64,000 nucleotides of DNA, from NCBI GenBank assembly GCA_030445745.1, contig JASUTE010000001.1, positions 133,664 to 197,663 on the forward strand. The letters are read 5' to 3'. The notes beneath the pieces were generated by a model. The model had not been told where the DNA came from. It did no database searches and was given only the letters and a program-made list of their open reading frames with translations. This DNA comes from Candidatus Cloacimonadota bacterium. GTDB taxonomy: Bacteria; Cloacimonadota; Cloacimonadia; Cloacimonadales; TCS61. Positions 50,559 through 60,138 of this stretch are shown piece after piece. Each line of letters begins with the position of its first letter. Within the stretch, counting starts at the first letter, position 1. Both the position numbers and the translations under genes were made by a program.

Positions 50559-51418
50559 GATTTATCTCCTTTCAGGCTCATCTTATAAATTTCTTTTTTG
50601 TCATATATTTCCAATTCAAAAATCACTTCTTGGTTTTCGCTGTCGATGTAACTAAGTTTGCCATAGGCAACCGGATCGCCAATATTAAGAATATTGATAA
50701 TCCCGTTAGCTTCTTTTAAAAATGCTTTGTTGTGAGTAAGACCGATTAGTTTGCTCTTTTTCACATTTAGCAGATTGGGATCAGCTGTTGCCTGTTCTTC
50801 AATTTCCATAATTGGCCTGAAATAATTGAAGCGATAAAAATGATAGGGAAGATAACTAAGCTCGATCTTATCGTAAGGACTGCCTGATTGATCGTAATAA
50901 GCATTAAGTTTCATAGAAAATTCCACCGAATCGCTTTTAGCAGAGTTACGGTTAGCAATAGCCAGATCTTCTATAGTGTAAATTGGTTTTTGTTGTTCCA
51001 GATTCAAAATAAATTTTTGTAAATTCATTAAACCAACATTGCCTGTAATCATATATTCGTTGTAGTTGGTTTTTCCGTCTGTATATTTTTTTGATTGGCT
51101 AAAATTGAAACGCAAATTTTGGGAAAAGGCTTTACTAAGCTTCAGAAAATAATCGAAAGTAATGGTAGAGTTATCAGTTTTCAGTAGTACTTTTTTTTCT
51201 CTTAGTTTAGCTTGTTTTAAGTTTTCCAGTTTTTCTAACATCTCTTCTTTTTGTTTTTCAACCTCGGAGCCTGCCGCCAGTTTTTTATTAAGATCTTGAT
51301 GTGTAGCAAGGGCTGTATCTAAATCTGCTTTCAGGTTATTAAGGGAAATGTTTCCCAATATGAAGATGGCCAGTAATAGAAAGACCAGGATTAAAGAATT
51401 TCTGGTTTTATTATTCAT
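50555..51418 (-). CDS. PilO/GspM-like inner membrane assembly protein
   Basis: Single N-terminal TM, coiled coil, position between the secretin and PilM/N-like genes. Confidence 0.6.
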   Translation of the reverse strand: MNNKTRNSLILVFLLLAIFILGNISLNNLKADLDTALATHQDLNKKLAAGSEVEKQKEEMLEKLENLKQAKLREKKVLLKTDNSTITFDYFLKLSKAFSQNLRFNFSQSKKYTDGKTNYNEYMITGNVGLMNLQKFILNLEQQKPIYTIEDLAIANRNSAKSDSVEFSMKLNAYYDQSGSPYDKIELSYLPYHFYRFNYFRPIMEIEEQATADPNLLNVKKSKLIGLTHNKAFLKEANGIINILNIGDPVAYGKLSYIDSENQEVIFELEIYDKKEIYKMSLKGDKS

Positions 51419-53417
51419 TTTGGGCTCCTTCTAATGTTCTCAGTAATTTTTTTGCCTTTGGTAGTACACTGGAAGTTGTATAGTAATTCATAAGGAGTTG
51501 CAATTGTTCAATTGCTTGCTGGTTTTGCCCTTTATTTGCCATTAACTTAGCTTTCATATACATAGCAAATGGCGCCATGTTGTTTTTGGCTTCTATCACC
51601 TGATTGAACAGTTGCAGAGCTTCTTCTGTTTTGCCTTCTTGGTAAATTAGTTCGCCTATTAAATATTTGGAATTCAAGGCTAGTTCATCTTGAGGATATT
51701 TTTCAATTAATTTGCGTGCTAAATTTATAACTTTTTTTCTGTCTCCTTGATAATAAGCGTTAGTGATCTGACGGTAAAGCGTATTGACACTGTTATTTTT
51801 AGTTTCCATAGTTTTAACTGGAGTAACATCTGGTGGCGGAGACTTTTCCTTTTTCTCTATTATCTCAAAGGTACTAATTGCGGGATAATCATAGCTAATA
51901 TCAAAACTCCATATTTCACGTCCTTCCAGGGTTTCACTATCTACACTGGTAATATTGCTGTTGGGAAAGAGTTTGGAAAAATAGATGATATTTTCGCGGT
52001 CATCGGTAATACCGGAAATGATAAAGCCATTTTTTTCGCTTTTTACATTGGTAAGCCAACTTTTGGGGTGAGTAGCAACAGCATAAGCAAACTTATTCAT
52101 TATATAAGTCCATTTATTCTTGTTTTCTAAAATATTCGTTATTTTACTATCGCTTTCTATGATTTGATTAATCTGTTTTTGCACATTTTGAATTATCATT
52201 CTATCTTGCTTTATACTCTGTAATTTTTGTTCCAAATTCTTATTTTTTGCCACCATTTGATTTAATTGTTGATTAAAATTCAAATAGGAATTGGTAAGAT
52301 ATAACACAGTTAAGAAGATAACAGCTAATATCACAAATCCATGCCAACCAATTTTGAATGGTTTTTGAGATTCAATAACCTTCGGTGACAGGAAATTAGA
52401 GGTAATGAAGTGAAGAGTTTTCAGGTGCATTGATTTCATGGCGAGCATAATTGGAATAATATAGGCTGCGATCTCATCTGCTCCTATTTCCGGATCGATG
52501 GTTAGAGGGAAATTTTCGAAAGTAGCTCTCTTTACCTCAATATTTTCATACTTCTGGGAAAAGTAAGCTATATCCTCGTCTTTACTGTAATCTCCCGCTA
52601 TGATTAATTTACTAAATTCGGGAAGATCTTCTTCATCTTCCATAAGCATCAGCTTAGAATAAATTTCCTCTTTGATGTCGAAGCTATTGGCACTGGTCAT
52701 TATGGGAAATGATTTTTTATATGAATTACCTTCCATAAAGATACCCTTTTTGTATTCGTGACCCAAATACAAGAGCAGAGTATTTTCTGAGGCGGCAAGT
52801 TCTTTTGAATTTTTCAGATAATCAGTAAGCAAGATATCATTACAATCGATAAGGGAATAGAAATATTTTTTATGGGCATTTTTCTTATTGAAATCTTGCA
52901 GAAAACTGAATAGCTTATTCTCGCCGCGATGTACTACTATGGTAGTTTGATCATTTACATTAGGTATGAAATTTATCTGAATGTTTTTATCTCGTTTTTC
53001 ATACGGCTTCAATATTTCCAGTTCTACCAATTTGCTGCGGGTGATCTTTTTTTGTGGCAGATTAAGTGTGTGAAAATTGAGCTTATCGTTATTGGCATTC
53101 AAAGCTAATTTACCGCTATTCAAGGGGAAACGGCGTAATAGATACTCGAGAGACATAAATTTACTATGCAGATCTTCTCCTTGGTCCAGATCAAAATCAT
53201 CGCTCTGTTCATTCAAATTTATGGGGCCATTGTTTTCTACATCCCCTTGTTCGAAATTTTTCTTTTTCAATACAGCTCCCGCATATAAGGGAGAATCCAT
53301 AAATTCTTTTTGTAAAGATACAAGCGAAGCTGAATTTTTTTGCATTTGTAACTGAGCAATTTTTATATTCTTCCCATCCTCGAATATGCCAAAATGAAAT
53401 TTGTTCTTTTTACTCAT
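51411..53417 (-). CDS. PilM/PilN-like assembly platform protein with C-terminal TPR
   Basis: N-terminal actin-like layout (HFGIFEDGKNIKIAQLQ, LLLYLGHEYKKGIFM); central TM plus coiled coil; C-terminal TPR-type helices. Confidence 0.65.
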   Translation of the reverse strand: MSKKNKFHFGIFEDGKNIKIAQLQMQKNSASLVSLQKEFMDSPLYAGAVLKKKNFEQGDVENNGPINLNEQSDDFDLDQGEDLHSKFMSLEYLLRRFPLNSGKLALNANNDKLNFHTLNLPQKKITRSKLVELEILKPYEKRDKNIQINFIPNVNDQTTIVVHRGENKLFSFLQDFNKKNAHKKYFYSLIDCNDILLTDYLKNSKELAASENTLLLYLGHEYKKGIFMEGNSYKKSFPIMTSANSFDIKEEIYSKLMLMEDEEDLPEFSKLIIAGDYSKDEDIAYFSQKYENIEVKRATFENFPLTIDPEIGADEIAAYIIPIMLAMKSMHLKTLHFITSNFLSPKVIESQKPFKIGWHGFVILAVIFLTVLYLTNSYLNFNQQLNQMVAKNKNLEQKLQSIKQDRMIIQNVQKQINQIIESDSKITNILENKNKWTYIMNKFAYAVATHPKSWLTNVKSEKNGFIISGITDDRENIIYFSKLFPNSNITSVDSETLEGREIWSFDISYDYPAISTFEIIEKKEKSPPPDVTPVKTMETKNNSVNTLYRQITNAYYQGDRKKVINLARKLIEKYPQDELALNSKYLIGELIYQEGKTEEALQLFNQVIEAKNNMAPFAMYMKAKLMANKGQNQQAIEQLQLLMNYYTTSSVLPKAKKLLRTLEGAQNE

Positions 53418-53437
53418 AGCGGCCTTCTTTCTGATAC

Positions 53438-54652
53438 TTAGCGAGATATTAACTGTTTTAGCCTTTTTTTGTTGTTAGCGTAGTTAAGAGCTGCTTCCAA
53501 ACTAATTTTTCTTCTATTCAAAAGGTTAGCTAAGTCCTGTTCCATTGTAATCATACCCTTTTTGCTTCCTTCCGTAATCATTTGATAGATCTCACCAATA
53601 TTTTTATTAATTATGGCAGCTCTTACCGAACTGTCAACAGCTAATATTTCTTTAGCTAACACCAGTTTACCATCCAATCCTGGAACCAGTTTTTGGGAAA
53701 TAACTATACTAAGTGTTTCGGCTAATCTTATCCTTATTCTGTCTTGTTCGCGTGGTGGGAATTCAGCGATAATTCGGTTCAAGCTATCGATAGCTGAATT
53801 TGTGTGTAGAGTAGAAAATGTTTTATGTCCACTATCAGTTATTTCCAACAGTGTAGCTATTTCATCAGCATCACGGATTTCGCCTATTACCACAATATCG
53901 GGGTCTTGCCGCAAAGATTCTATAATACCTTTTTGGAAGGAGATTACATCGGTTCCCACCTCGCGATGACGCACAATGCATTTTTCGGAAGTATGAATGT
54001 ATTCGATAGGATTCCCTACGATAACGATATGACCATTGTTACTGTGGTTATTCATGTCAATTATGGAATCGAGGGTGGTGCTTTTTCCGGAGCCGGTAAG
54101 TCCGGTAACCAGTGTTAATCCGAATTTTTCATATTGTAAGTTCAATCTTTTTACAATAGGTTCTGCAAAGCCCAATGATTCGATGGGAAAGACAAAAGTA
54201 TTTATTTTACGAAAATTGGCTGCTAAACTGCTTTGTTCCAAATAAATTGTGCCACGGAACCGAGTTTCTTTGGTATCTTCATCATGTAGTTTTATAGAAA
54301 AAGAAAAATCTAGGCTTTTATTTTTATAGAATCTTTCTTTTTGCTGTTTATTAAGTATGCTAAGTACCACAAAAGCTGATTCCAATTCATCTATTTTCCC
54401 AAATTCAGGTGCAGGAGATTTGGTGCCATAAACACGATACCAGATCTTTCCTCCACAACCTGGGCCTCCTAAATCCAAGTCAGAAGCATCGATTTGATGT
54501 TGATATTGGAGTAGCGAAAATAAATAATTTTGTGCTTCTTGGCACCATTGAGAGTTTTCTGCAGCTAATTTGTCGAATTTTTTATAAAGTTCACTCGGTG
54601 AAATATTAAAAGTTTTTTGTGCTAGCAGTTTGGGTAAAAATGATAGTGCCAT
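53438..54652 (-). CDS. PilT-like secretion/twitching ATPase
   Basis: GLTLVTGLTGSGKSTTLDSIIDMNN; SLRQDPDIVVIGEIRDADEIATLLEITDSGHKTFSTLHTNSAIDSLNRII. Confidence 0.92.
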   Translation of the reverse strand: MALSFLPKLLAQKTFNISPSELYKKFDKLAAENSQWCQEAQNYLFSLLQYQHQIDASDLDLGGPGCGGKIWYRVYGTKSPAPEFGKIDELESAFVVLSILNKQQKERFYKNKSLDFSFSIKLHDEDTKETRFRGTIYLEQSSLAANFRKINTFVFPIESLGFAEPIVKRLNLQYEKFGLTLVTGLTGSGKSTTLDSIIDMNNHSNNGHIVIVGNPIEYIHTSEKCIVRHREVGTDVISFQKGIIESLRQDPDIVVIGEIRDADEIATLLEITDSGHKTFSTLHTNSAIDSLNRIIAEFPPREQDRIRIRLAETLSIVISQKLVPGLDGKLVLAKEILAVDSSVRAAIINKNIGEIYQMITEGSKKGMITMEQDLANLLNRRKISLEAALNYANNKKRLKQLISR

Positions 54653-54655
54653 CGA

Positions 54656-55519
54656 TTACTCCTTATCTGGATTTGTGTAAGTATAGCCCAAGAACATAGC
54701 AATTTTGCCCATACTTTTTTTCCATTTCAAATACATCAGATTCATCAGGTTAATCATAAATAATTTCAGGAGACTTTCCTTGTGATATTTGAAGAATTCT
54801 ATGATGTTTTTTCGGTTGTAGTGTCTTACCACGCACTTTTTTTTGGCCTTTAAAGTGGTAAAATTTCTATTGGAAGGAATAAAGGTTTCTTCGCCCCAAC
54901 TTTGTCCTTCTTCCAGGTTTTCTATCAAGGTTTCACTGATGTAAACAGAAGCTGTGCCAGTTTCTAAAAGGATTATCGTTCCAGGTTCATCGGTAAGAGG
55001 GATTTTTTCTCCGGGTTGATAAGTTTTTCTAACAGCTAATTCGTGGAAATCCGCTTTTTCTTCCGAACTGAAATTTCTGAGCATAATATTATCGAAAAAA
55101 TTCTTCCCAGGTGCTGTTTCTTCAGAAGATTTGGGCATACTTCCTGTAAGTTCATTATGGTGTTCCATACCTCGCTTAACCACATTTAGTAATTCTTCCC
55201 CAATGATAGGTTTGGTGATATAATGAAAAGCTCCACCGCGGATAGCATTGATAGCTCCATCGATACTAGAATAGCCGGTGGTAATTATTACTACAGCCAG
55301 CGGATATTTTTCCTTGATCTTTTTCATTAGCTGCATGCCATCCATTCGGGGCATGTAGACATCCAATATGAACAAATCGAACTGTTCATATTGCATTTTA
55401 TCTAAAGCATCTTGGCCGTCTACTGCAGTTGTAACCTGATAATCTTTATCAGTTAAAAGATCTTTAATAATCTCCCGAATATTTTGCTCGTCATCAACGA
55501 CTAGTATTTTACGTTTCAT
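54656..55519 (-). CDS. Response regulator receiver + cyclic-nucleotide-binding-like domain
   Basis: KILVVDDEQNIREII...LFILDVYMPRMDGMQLM...TKPI; C-term YQPGEKIPLTDEPGTIILLETGTASVYISE...EGQSWGEE. Confidence 0.85.
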   Translation of the reverse strand: MKRKILVVDDEQNIREIIKDLLTDKDYQVTTAVDGQDALDKMQYEQFDLFILDVYMPRMDGMQLMKKIKEKYPLAVVIITTGYSSIDGAINAIRGGAFHYITKPIIGEELLNVVKRGMEHHNELTGSMPKSSEETAPGKNFFDNIMLRNFSSEEKADFHELAVRKTYQPGEKIPLTDEPGTIILLETGTASVYISETLIENLEEGQSWGEETFIPSNRNFTTLKAKKKCVVRHYNRKNIIEFFKYHKESLLKLFMINLMNLMYLKWKKSMGKIAMFLGYTYTNPDKE

Positions 55520-56441
55520 TTTTAAGTTCCCTCTCTATTTTTTTTACTAATTCGTTTGTTTTAAGCACCTGCAGTTTTTGCAGAAGCTTAGTTATATCGT
55601 TTATTGCCGATGATATCTCGTTGCTGCTTTTAGCTAGTTTTTCATCTTCATATTTGGCTGCTGCTTCTTTTACTCGGGTTACCGAGAGTGAGATTACACA
55701 AAGTGGAGTGTTTATATCGTGATCAAGATGTGAAATTTTAGCAGCGACTTTACTGAGATTTTCGAATTTTTCATTCTCTTCTTCCAGGTTTCTTAATCCA
55801 GCATTCAAAGTATCCAAATCGGCTTGTAATTGGATATTTTCATCTTCGAATTTCGCTGATTGAGTGTTCAGTTTTTTTAGCAGATCACTGATGAAATTAG
55901 CTATTAGTGCCATACCTGTGAATAAACCTGCATAAGAGATTAGAAAAATGGTGGTGGAGGGCGTATCCATTGCATTGGTTTCTGTTATAGGGGTTAAGAG
56001 AGAGTATTTGTATAACAGTAATAATGCAGTTAAGGCCGCAGTTGATATGAGACCTGTGATAACACCCCCCATATTTTCCACCGTTAAACTAGCTGTAATA
56101 ACTCCAATTAGGTATATCCATATAAAAGAACTATGAAAACCACCTGTGATATGTACTACGGCAGTAGCATAAGCAACATCTAATAAAATCTGTAAAATTG
56201 CAAAGAACTGTCTTTGTTTTATAATCTGTATTTGGAACAATATATTCATTATTGTTAGTCCTAAAAAGGTGAATATGAAAATGTAAATAGGATACGTTTC
56301 TTGTAGTTGGTTAACTTGCAAAATTCCAATGGAAAATATAATAACTAAGAAGAACCAGCGGATATTTGCCCACCATTTGTACATCATTTCTTCGTAATTT
56401 TTAACTTTTGTTTGTGCCATAATATTGCTCCTTAATTCCAA
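55509..56441 (-). CDS. Membrane histidine-kinase-like protein with DHp H-box but no HATPase domain
   Basis: Several N-terminal TMs; AAKISHLDHDINTPLCVISLSVTRVKEAA; ends at ELKNET about 80 aa later with no N/G boxes. Confidence 0.75.
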   Translation of the reverse strand: MELRSNIMAQTKVKNYEEMMYKWWANIRWFFLVIIFSIGILQVNQLQETYPIYIFIFTFLGLTIMNILFQIQIIKQRQFFAILQILLDVAYATAVVHITGGFHSSFIWIYLIGVITASLTVENMGGVITGLISTAALTALLLLYKYSLLTPITETNAMDTPSTTIFLISYAGLFTGMALIANFISDLLKKLNTQSAKFEDENIQLQADLDTLNAGLRNLEEENEKFENLSKVAAKISHLDHDINTPLCVISLSVTRVKEAAAKYEDEKLAKSSNEISSAINDITKLLQKLQVLKTNELVKKIERELKNET

Positions 56442-57325
56442 TTAGTAATATAGTAACTGGAAAATACAGGCATGTTATAGATATCTTCTGAGAGAACATT
56501 GGAATCAAAATTAACTTCACAGTTACCTGTAAGTATAGCATCGCCATCTATTTCTATCGTACTTTCAACAAAAAGTGCACCATCAAAGTTGGCGTTCCCA
56601 GAAATACGGACATTGCCCATTATCCAGACAATTCCCTGGAAATACATGTTCCCAGACACATTTAAATTACCATTAACAATAAGAATTCCACTTCCTTCCC
56701 AATTACTTGAGATAATAAAACTTGAATTTTCTTCCAAATCGATCCAGGTGATATCTGCAACTGGAGTGATATTGTTCGCCGGATCCACATAATAGTTATT
56801 GGCGTAATCTTTGGCGTGCTGTTTATCAATTCCAAATATTTCTTCAAAATCGGGAGGAGTATTTTCGCTAATATCACCATTTACTTCTGCGCTTCCTTGC
56901 ACTGTTACTGAACCTGCTGCTGTGATAGCTGAACTAAGGTTTATCTGATTTGAAGGTTGCTGGTAAAGTGTGGTTGACTTAACCTCGGTTGCAGTTTCTC
57001 CAGCTACATTAGCGTGTACATATGCCTTTAATAAAATTTCATTAGAAGTTATTTTACGATAAATGAGGCTGTCTATACTACCATTTCCGATATCGAAATT
57101 GGTATAGGAAAGTTTCAGCAAACTATCTGTAATGGAAACTTCGGTGTTGCGTAGTTTCTTAATAGCAAAGTTAAGTGCATAATTTGCCAGTGATTCTGCT
57201 TCTTTTTCTACAACATTTTGCGAAATAGTTTTGGGAACTTTTTGCATCTTATCTGCCAGAGAAATGCTAATAGCACTTAAAATTGTGCCCAAAATAAGTA
57301 TTGAAATTATTATTACTTTTCCCAT
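56432..57325 (-). CDS. PilX-like protein with polymer-forming / beta-helix-like C-terminal region
   Basis: N-terminal hydrophobic helix VIIISILILGTILSAISISLADKMQK; repeats NVRISGNANFDGALFVESTIEIDGDAILTGN. Confidence 0.6.
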   Translation of the reverse strand: MGKVIIISILILGTILSAISISLADKMQKVPKTISQNVVEKEAESLANYALNFAIKKLRNTEVSITDSLLKLSYTNFDIGNGSIDSLIYRKITSNEILLKAYVHANVAGETATEVKSTTLYQQPSNQINLSSAITAAGSVTVQGSAEVNGDISENTPPDFEEIFGIDKQHAKDYANNYYVDPANNITPVADITWIDLEENSSFIISSNWEGSGILIVNGNLNVSGNMYFQGIVWIMGNVRISGNANFDGALFVESTIEIDGDAILTGNCEVNFDSNVLSEDIYNMPVFSSYYITNWN

Positions 57326-57334
57326 ATCAATCTC

Positions 57335-57901
57335 CTATAAAAACATGTTGTAAAAATATTGCCAAAGCACTATCTGGCTTTTCAGGTTAACTTCGAAATT
57401 TTCCTTGTTTATTCCCTTTTGGAAGAAATCCAATTTAATTCTGGCATATCTAATTGAATCTATATAGGTAGTAACAGGGCTACTTAGTTCAGTGTCATCT
57501 GCTTTATAATAATTTACTTCTAAGCTATCGGACAACCAAAAGGGTCCCATAATTAAGCTACCATTTTGATATACTTTTAAAGGATAACCACTGGCAGTAC
57601 TATCTTCCTGAACCAATTTTATCGTAGCAACAGCTGTTTCTTGGGCTAATCTCCCCTTAAATTCAAATTCATTGCTTTTAGCGGTAGTTATCATAGTAGA
57701 ATCTGGATCTACACCAGAGCCTACCCGAGCTAAAATTTCATTGTTCAAAATCGATGTAACCTCTTCAGAGATATCGTTTAGGGAAACTTGCATTTCCAGA
57801 TTCATAGCTGTAGTCTGAATGGTAAACAGTCCGTTTAAAATGCTAACGATCAGCATTCCACCAACAACTGTTGCCCATATAGTTTCCAGAATCGCTGTCA
57901 T
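57335..57901 (-). CDS. Pilin-like minor protein
   Basis: N-terminal hydrophobic segment plus amphipathic helix; operon position. Confidence 0.5.
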   Translation of the reverse strand: MTAILETIWATVVGGMLIVSILNGLFTIQTTAMNLEMQVSLNDISEEVTSILNNEILARVGSGVDPDSTMITTAKSNEFEFKGRLAQETAVATIKLVQEDSTASGYPLKVYQNGSLIMGPFWLSDSLEVNYYKADDTELSSPVTTYIDSIRYARIKLDFFQKGINKENFEVNLKSQIVLWQYFYNMFL

Positions 57902-57909
57902 GATATCTC

Positions 57910-58344
57910 CTAATTTATCTGAATCTTTGCTAACATTTTGGTAATAGGGGCACTTTCTGTTCCAATAAAGATAGTGTCCTGATTACCCTTAACAGTATAT
58001 ATTTTAAAATCCAATCTTTGAAAATTACTACTAGAGCCTACATCTATTCCCAGAGAATCGCAGTAGGAAGAGGAGATGTTATAATGATAGACTTGGCCTT
58101 CTACTGAAATACTATTTTCCAAGGAAGAGTATTCAGTATAGATTTGGCTGAAGTCCTTAGTTTCGCTAATGATGCTGGCCATAATGCTTTGGTAAATTTT
58201 CTCTACTATTTGCAGGCCTTGCAGATAATAATTGGTGTTATAGATTGTTTCCGCTTGCTCTATTATACCATTATAATAAGTTAGGAACAAGGTAGAAAAC
58301 AAAATAACTGCAAATAATACAAAGAGTAATTGACCTGTACCCAT
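57910..58344 (-). CDS. Pilin-like minor protein
   Basis: N-terminal hydrophobic helix LLFVLFAVILFSTLFLTYYNGII; operon position. Confidence 0.45.
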   Translation of the reverse strand: MGTGQLLFVLFAVILFSTLFLTYYNGIIEQAETIYNTNYYLQGLQIVEKIYQSIMASIISETKDFSQIYTEYSSLENSISVEGQVYHYNISSSYCDSLGIDVGSSSNFQRLDFKIYTVKGNQDTIFIGTESAPITKMLAKIQIN

Positions 58345-60122
58345 TAGTTGTTCTCCGAGGTTGCATAGGCTACTTCTTCAATGGTAGTGTAGCCTTGCAA
58401 AATTCTATCCATTCCAGATTGACGCATCGAAAGCATGCCATGCTTTTCTGCCAGTTTTCGAATATTTACTACATCTATATCATCTCCGGCCTTCATTATT
58501 GCTTCGCTTATATCCGGATAGAAATAGAGTGCTTCTGCGATATTGATTCTTCCTTTATAACCAGCTGTACATTTAGGACAGCCCACTGCTTCGTATACTC
58601 TCCCTGCTTCCAGGTCTTCTTGCTTCAAGCCAAACTCCATAGCAGCATTCCATTTCTCTTTGGAAAGTGGACGCTTACAATTATCACATAGTTTTCTCAC
58701 CAACCTTTGTGCTATTATAATGTTGATCGAATAAGCTAGCAGGAATGGCTCTACACCCATTTTATACAAGCGAGAGATGGCACTGGGTGCATCATTGGTA
58801 TGCAAGGTAGAAAGCGTGAGATGACCTGTATTGGCCAGCTTTACAGCTAAATCTGCTGTTTCCTTGTCGCGAATCTCGCCAACCATGACCACATCGGGGT
58901 CATGACGCAAAATAGAGCGGATAGCTTGATCGAAACGCATTTTGTGGCTTATCTTTAGTTGACGTGCTCCTTTTATAACGTATTCCACTGGGTCTTCACA
59001 GGTTAAAACGTTCTTGGTAGGATCGATAACATAGTGCAAGGCTGCCATCAGGGTAGTACTTTTACCACTACCGGTGGGACCAGTAACTATCACAATACCT
59101 TTAGAAGAGCTTATTGCTTTATGAAATTCTTTTTCAGCAAGTTTCTGAAAACCCAATTTTCTAAAATCTGTAATTACCTTTCTATCGTCAATGACTCGTA
59201 TAACCACACTTTCGAAGCGGCGATGAAATTCTGAAGAAACAACGGGAATAATCGAAATACGAAAACGAATAAGGTGGTCATCGATAAACCTTTGTGCAAA
59301 TCCATCCTGCGCTTCATCGCGCTCGAATCTATCGATTCCCTGGAATCGATCTTTTACTACAGCAGCGAAAGCTTCTGGCATCGTGTTTTCTTGCCGGTGC
59401 CACAGCCGCAACTTGCCGTCTATTCTAAAGTAGATCTCGAAGGCTGTTTCGGAAGCTGCAATTATGTGAAGGTCGCTAACATCGCTTCTTACAGCTTCCA
59501 CTAGAGCACCCTCAAATAGATTTACTAGCTGGCTTTTATTGATCTTTTCATCTAACTCTTTCTTGTCTACTTCATATTCTTCTTTTTCCACATCAACTAC
59601 TTCATCACCTACTTCTTCCAAAAGTTCCAAAAATTCATTTTTTTGAGGGGATATCAAGTCCATTATATCCATCAAATTGTTGAGTGGGCAATAAACCACT
59701 TCGTATTTCTTAAAATCTGTCACTTCGGGTATCTGCTGGGTCAGTTTATTGGTTGGATCAGCGGATAGTACCTTAAGACGATCTCCTGTTTTTGAGATAA
59801 TTTTATAGGGAAAGATCTTATGGAAAAACAGCTTTTTACGGAAATTCTCTGGGAATTGCTGTAGGATATTTTTGGTTTCTTCGATTTGCTTATCATCAAT
59901 TTTTTCCAAGGCAATGTATTCTTTTCGGAAAGCATAAAGTTCTGCTAGAGTGCTATATATGCTATCGTGTGGTATATGAAACTCGGATACCAGGATTTTG
60001 GCTAAATTGGAGGGAGTTTTTTCATTACTCTCTTCCAATCTTTTTATCGCTTTTTGTAAAATTTCTTCGGTTATAATGTTTTCTTTTAATAAGCGTTTGC
60101 CGAATTTTGATTTTTCTATCAT
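58344..60122 (-). CDS. GspE/PilB-type assembly ATPase
   Basis: GIVIVTGPTGSGKSTTLMAALHYV; RSILRHDPDVVMVGEIRDKETADLAVKLANTGHLTLSTLHTNDA; CDNC...CPKC zinc motif. Confidence 0.96.
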   Translation of the reverse strand: MIEKSKFGKRLLKENIITEEILQKAIKRLEESNEKTPSNLAKILVSEFHIPHDSIYSTLAELYAFRKEYIALEKIDDKQIEETKNILQQFPENFRKKLFFHKIFPYKIISKTGDRLKVLSADPTNKLTQQIPEVTDFKKYEVVYCPLNNLMDIMDLISPQKNEFLELLEEVGDEVVDVEKEEYEVDKKELDEKINKSQLVNLFEGALVEAVRSDVSDLHIIAASETAFEIYFRIDGKLRLWHRQENTMPEAFAAVVKDRFQGIDRFERDEAQDGFAQRFIDDHLIRFRISIIPVVSSEFHRRFESVVIRVIDDRKVITDFRKLGFQKLAEKEFHKAISSSKGIVIVTGPTGSGKSTTLMAALHYVIDPTKNVLTCEDPVEYVIKGARQLKISHKMRFDQAIRSILRHDPDVVMVGEIRDKETADLAVKLANTGHLTLSTLHTNDAPSAISRLYKMGVEPFLLAYSINIIIAQRLVRKLCDNCKRPLSKEKWNAAMEFGLKQEDLEAGRVYEAVGCPKCTAGYKGRINIAEALYFYPDISEAIMKAGDDIDVVNIRKLAEKHGMLSMRQSGMDRILQGYTTIEEVAYATSENN

Positions 60123-60138
60123 TTAATCTGTTCCCCTT

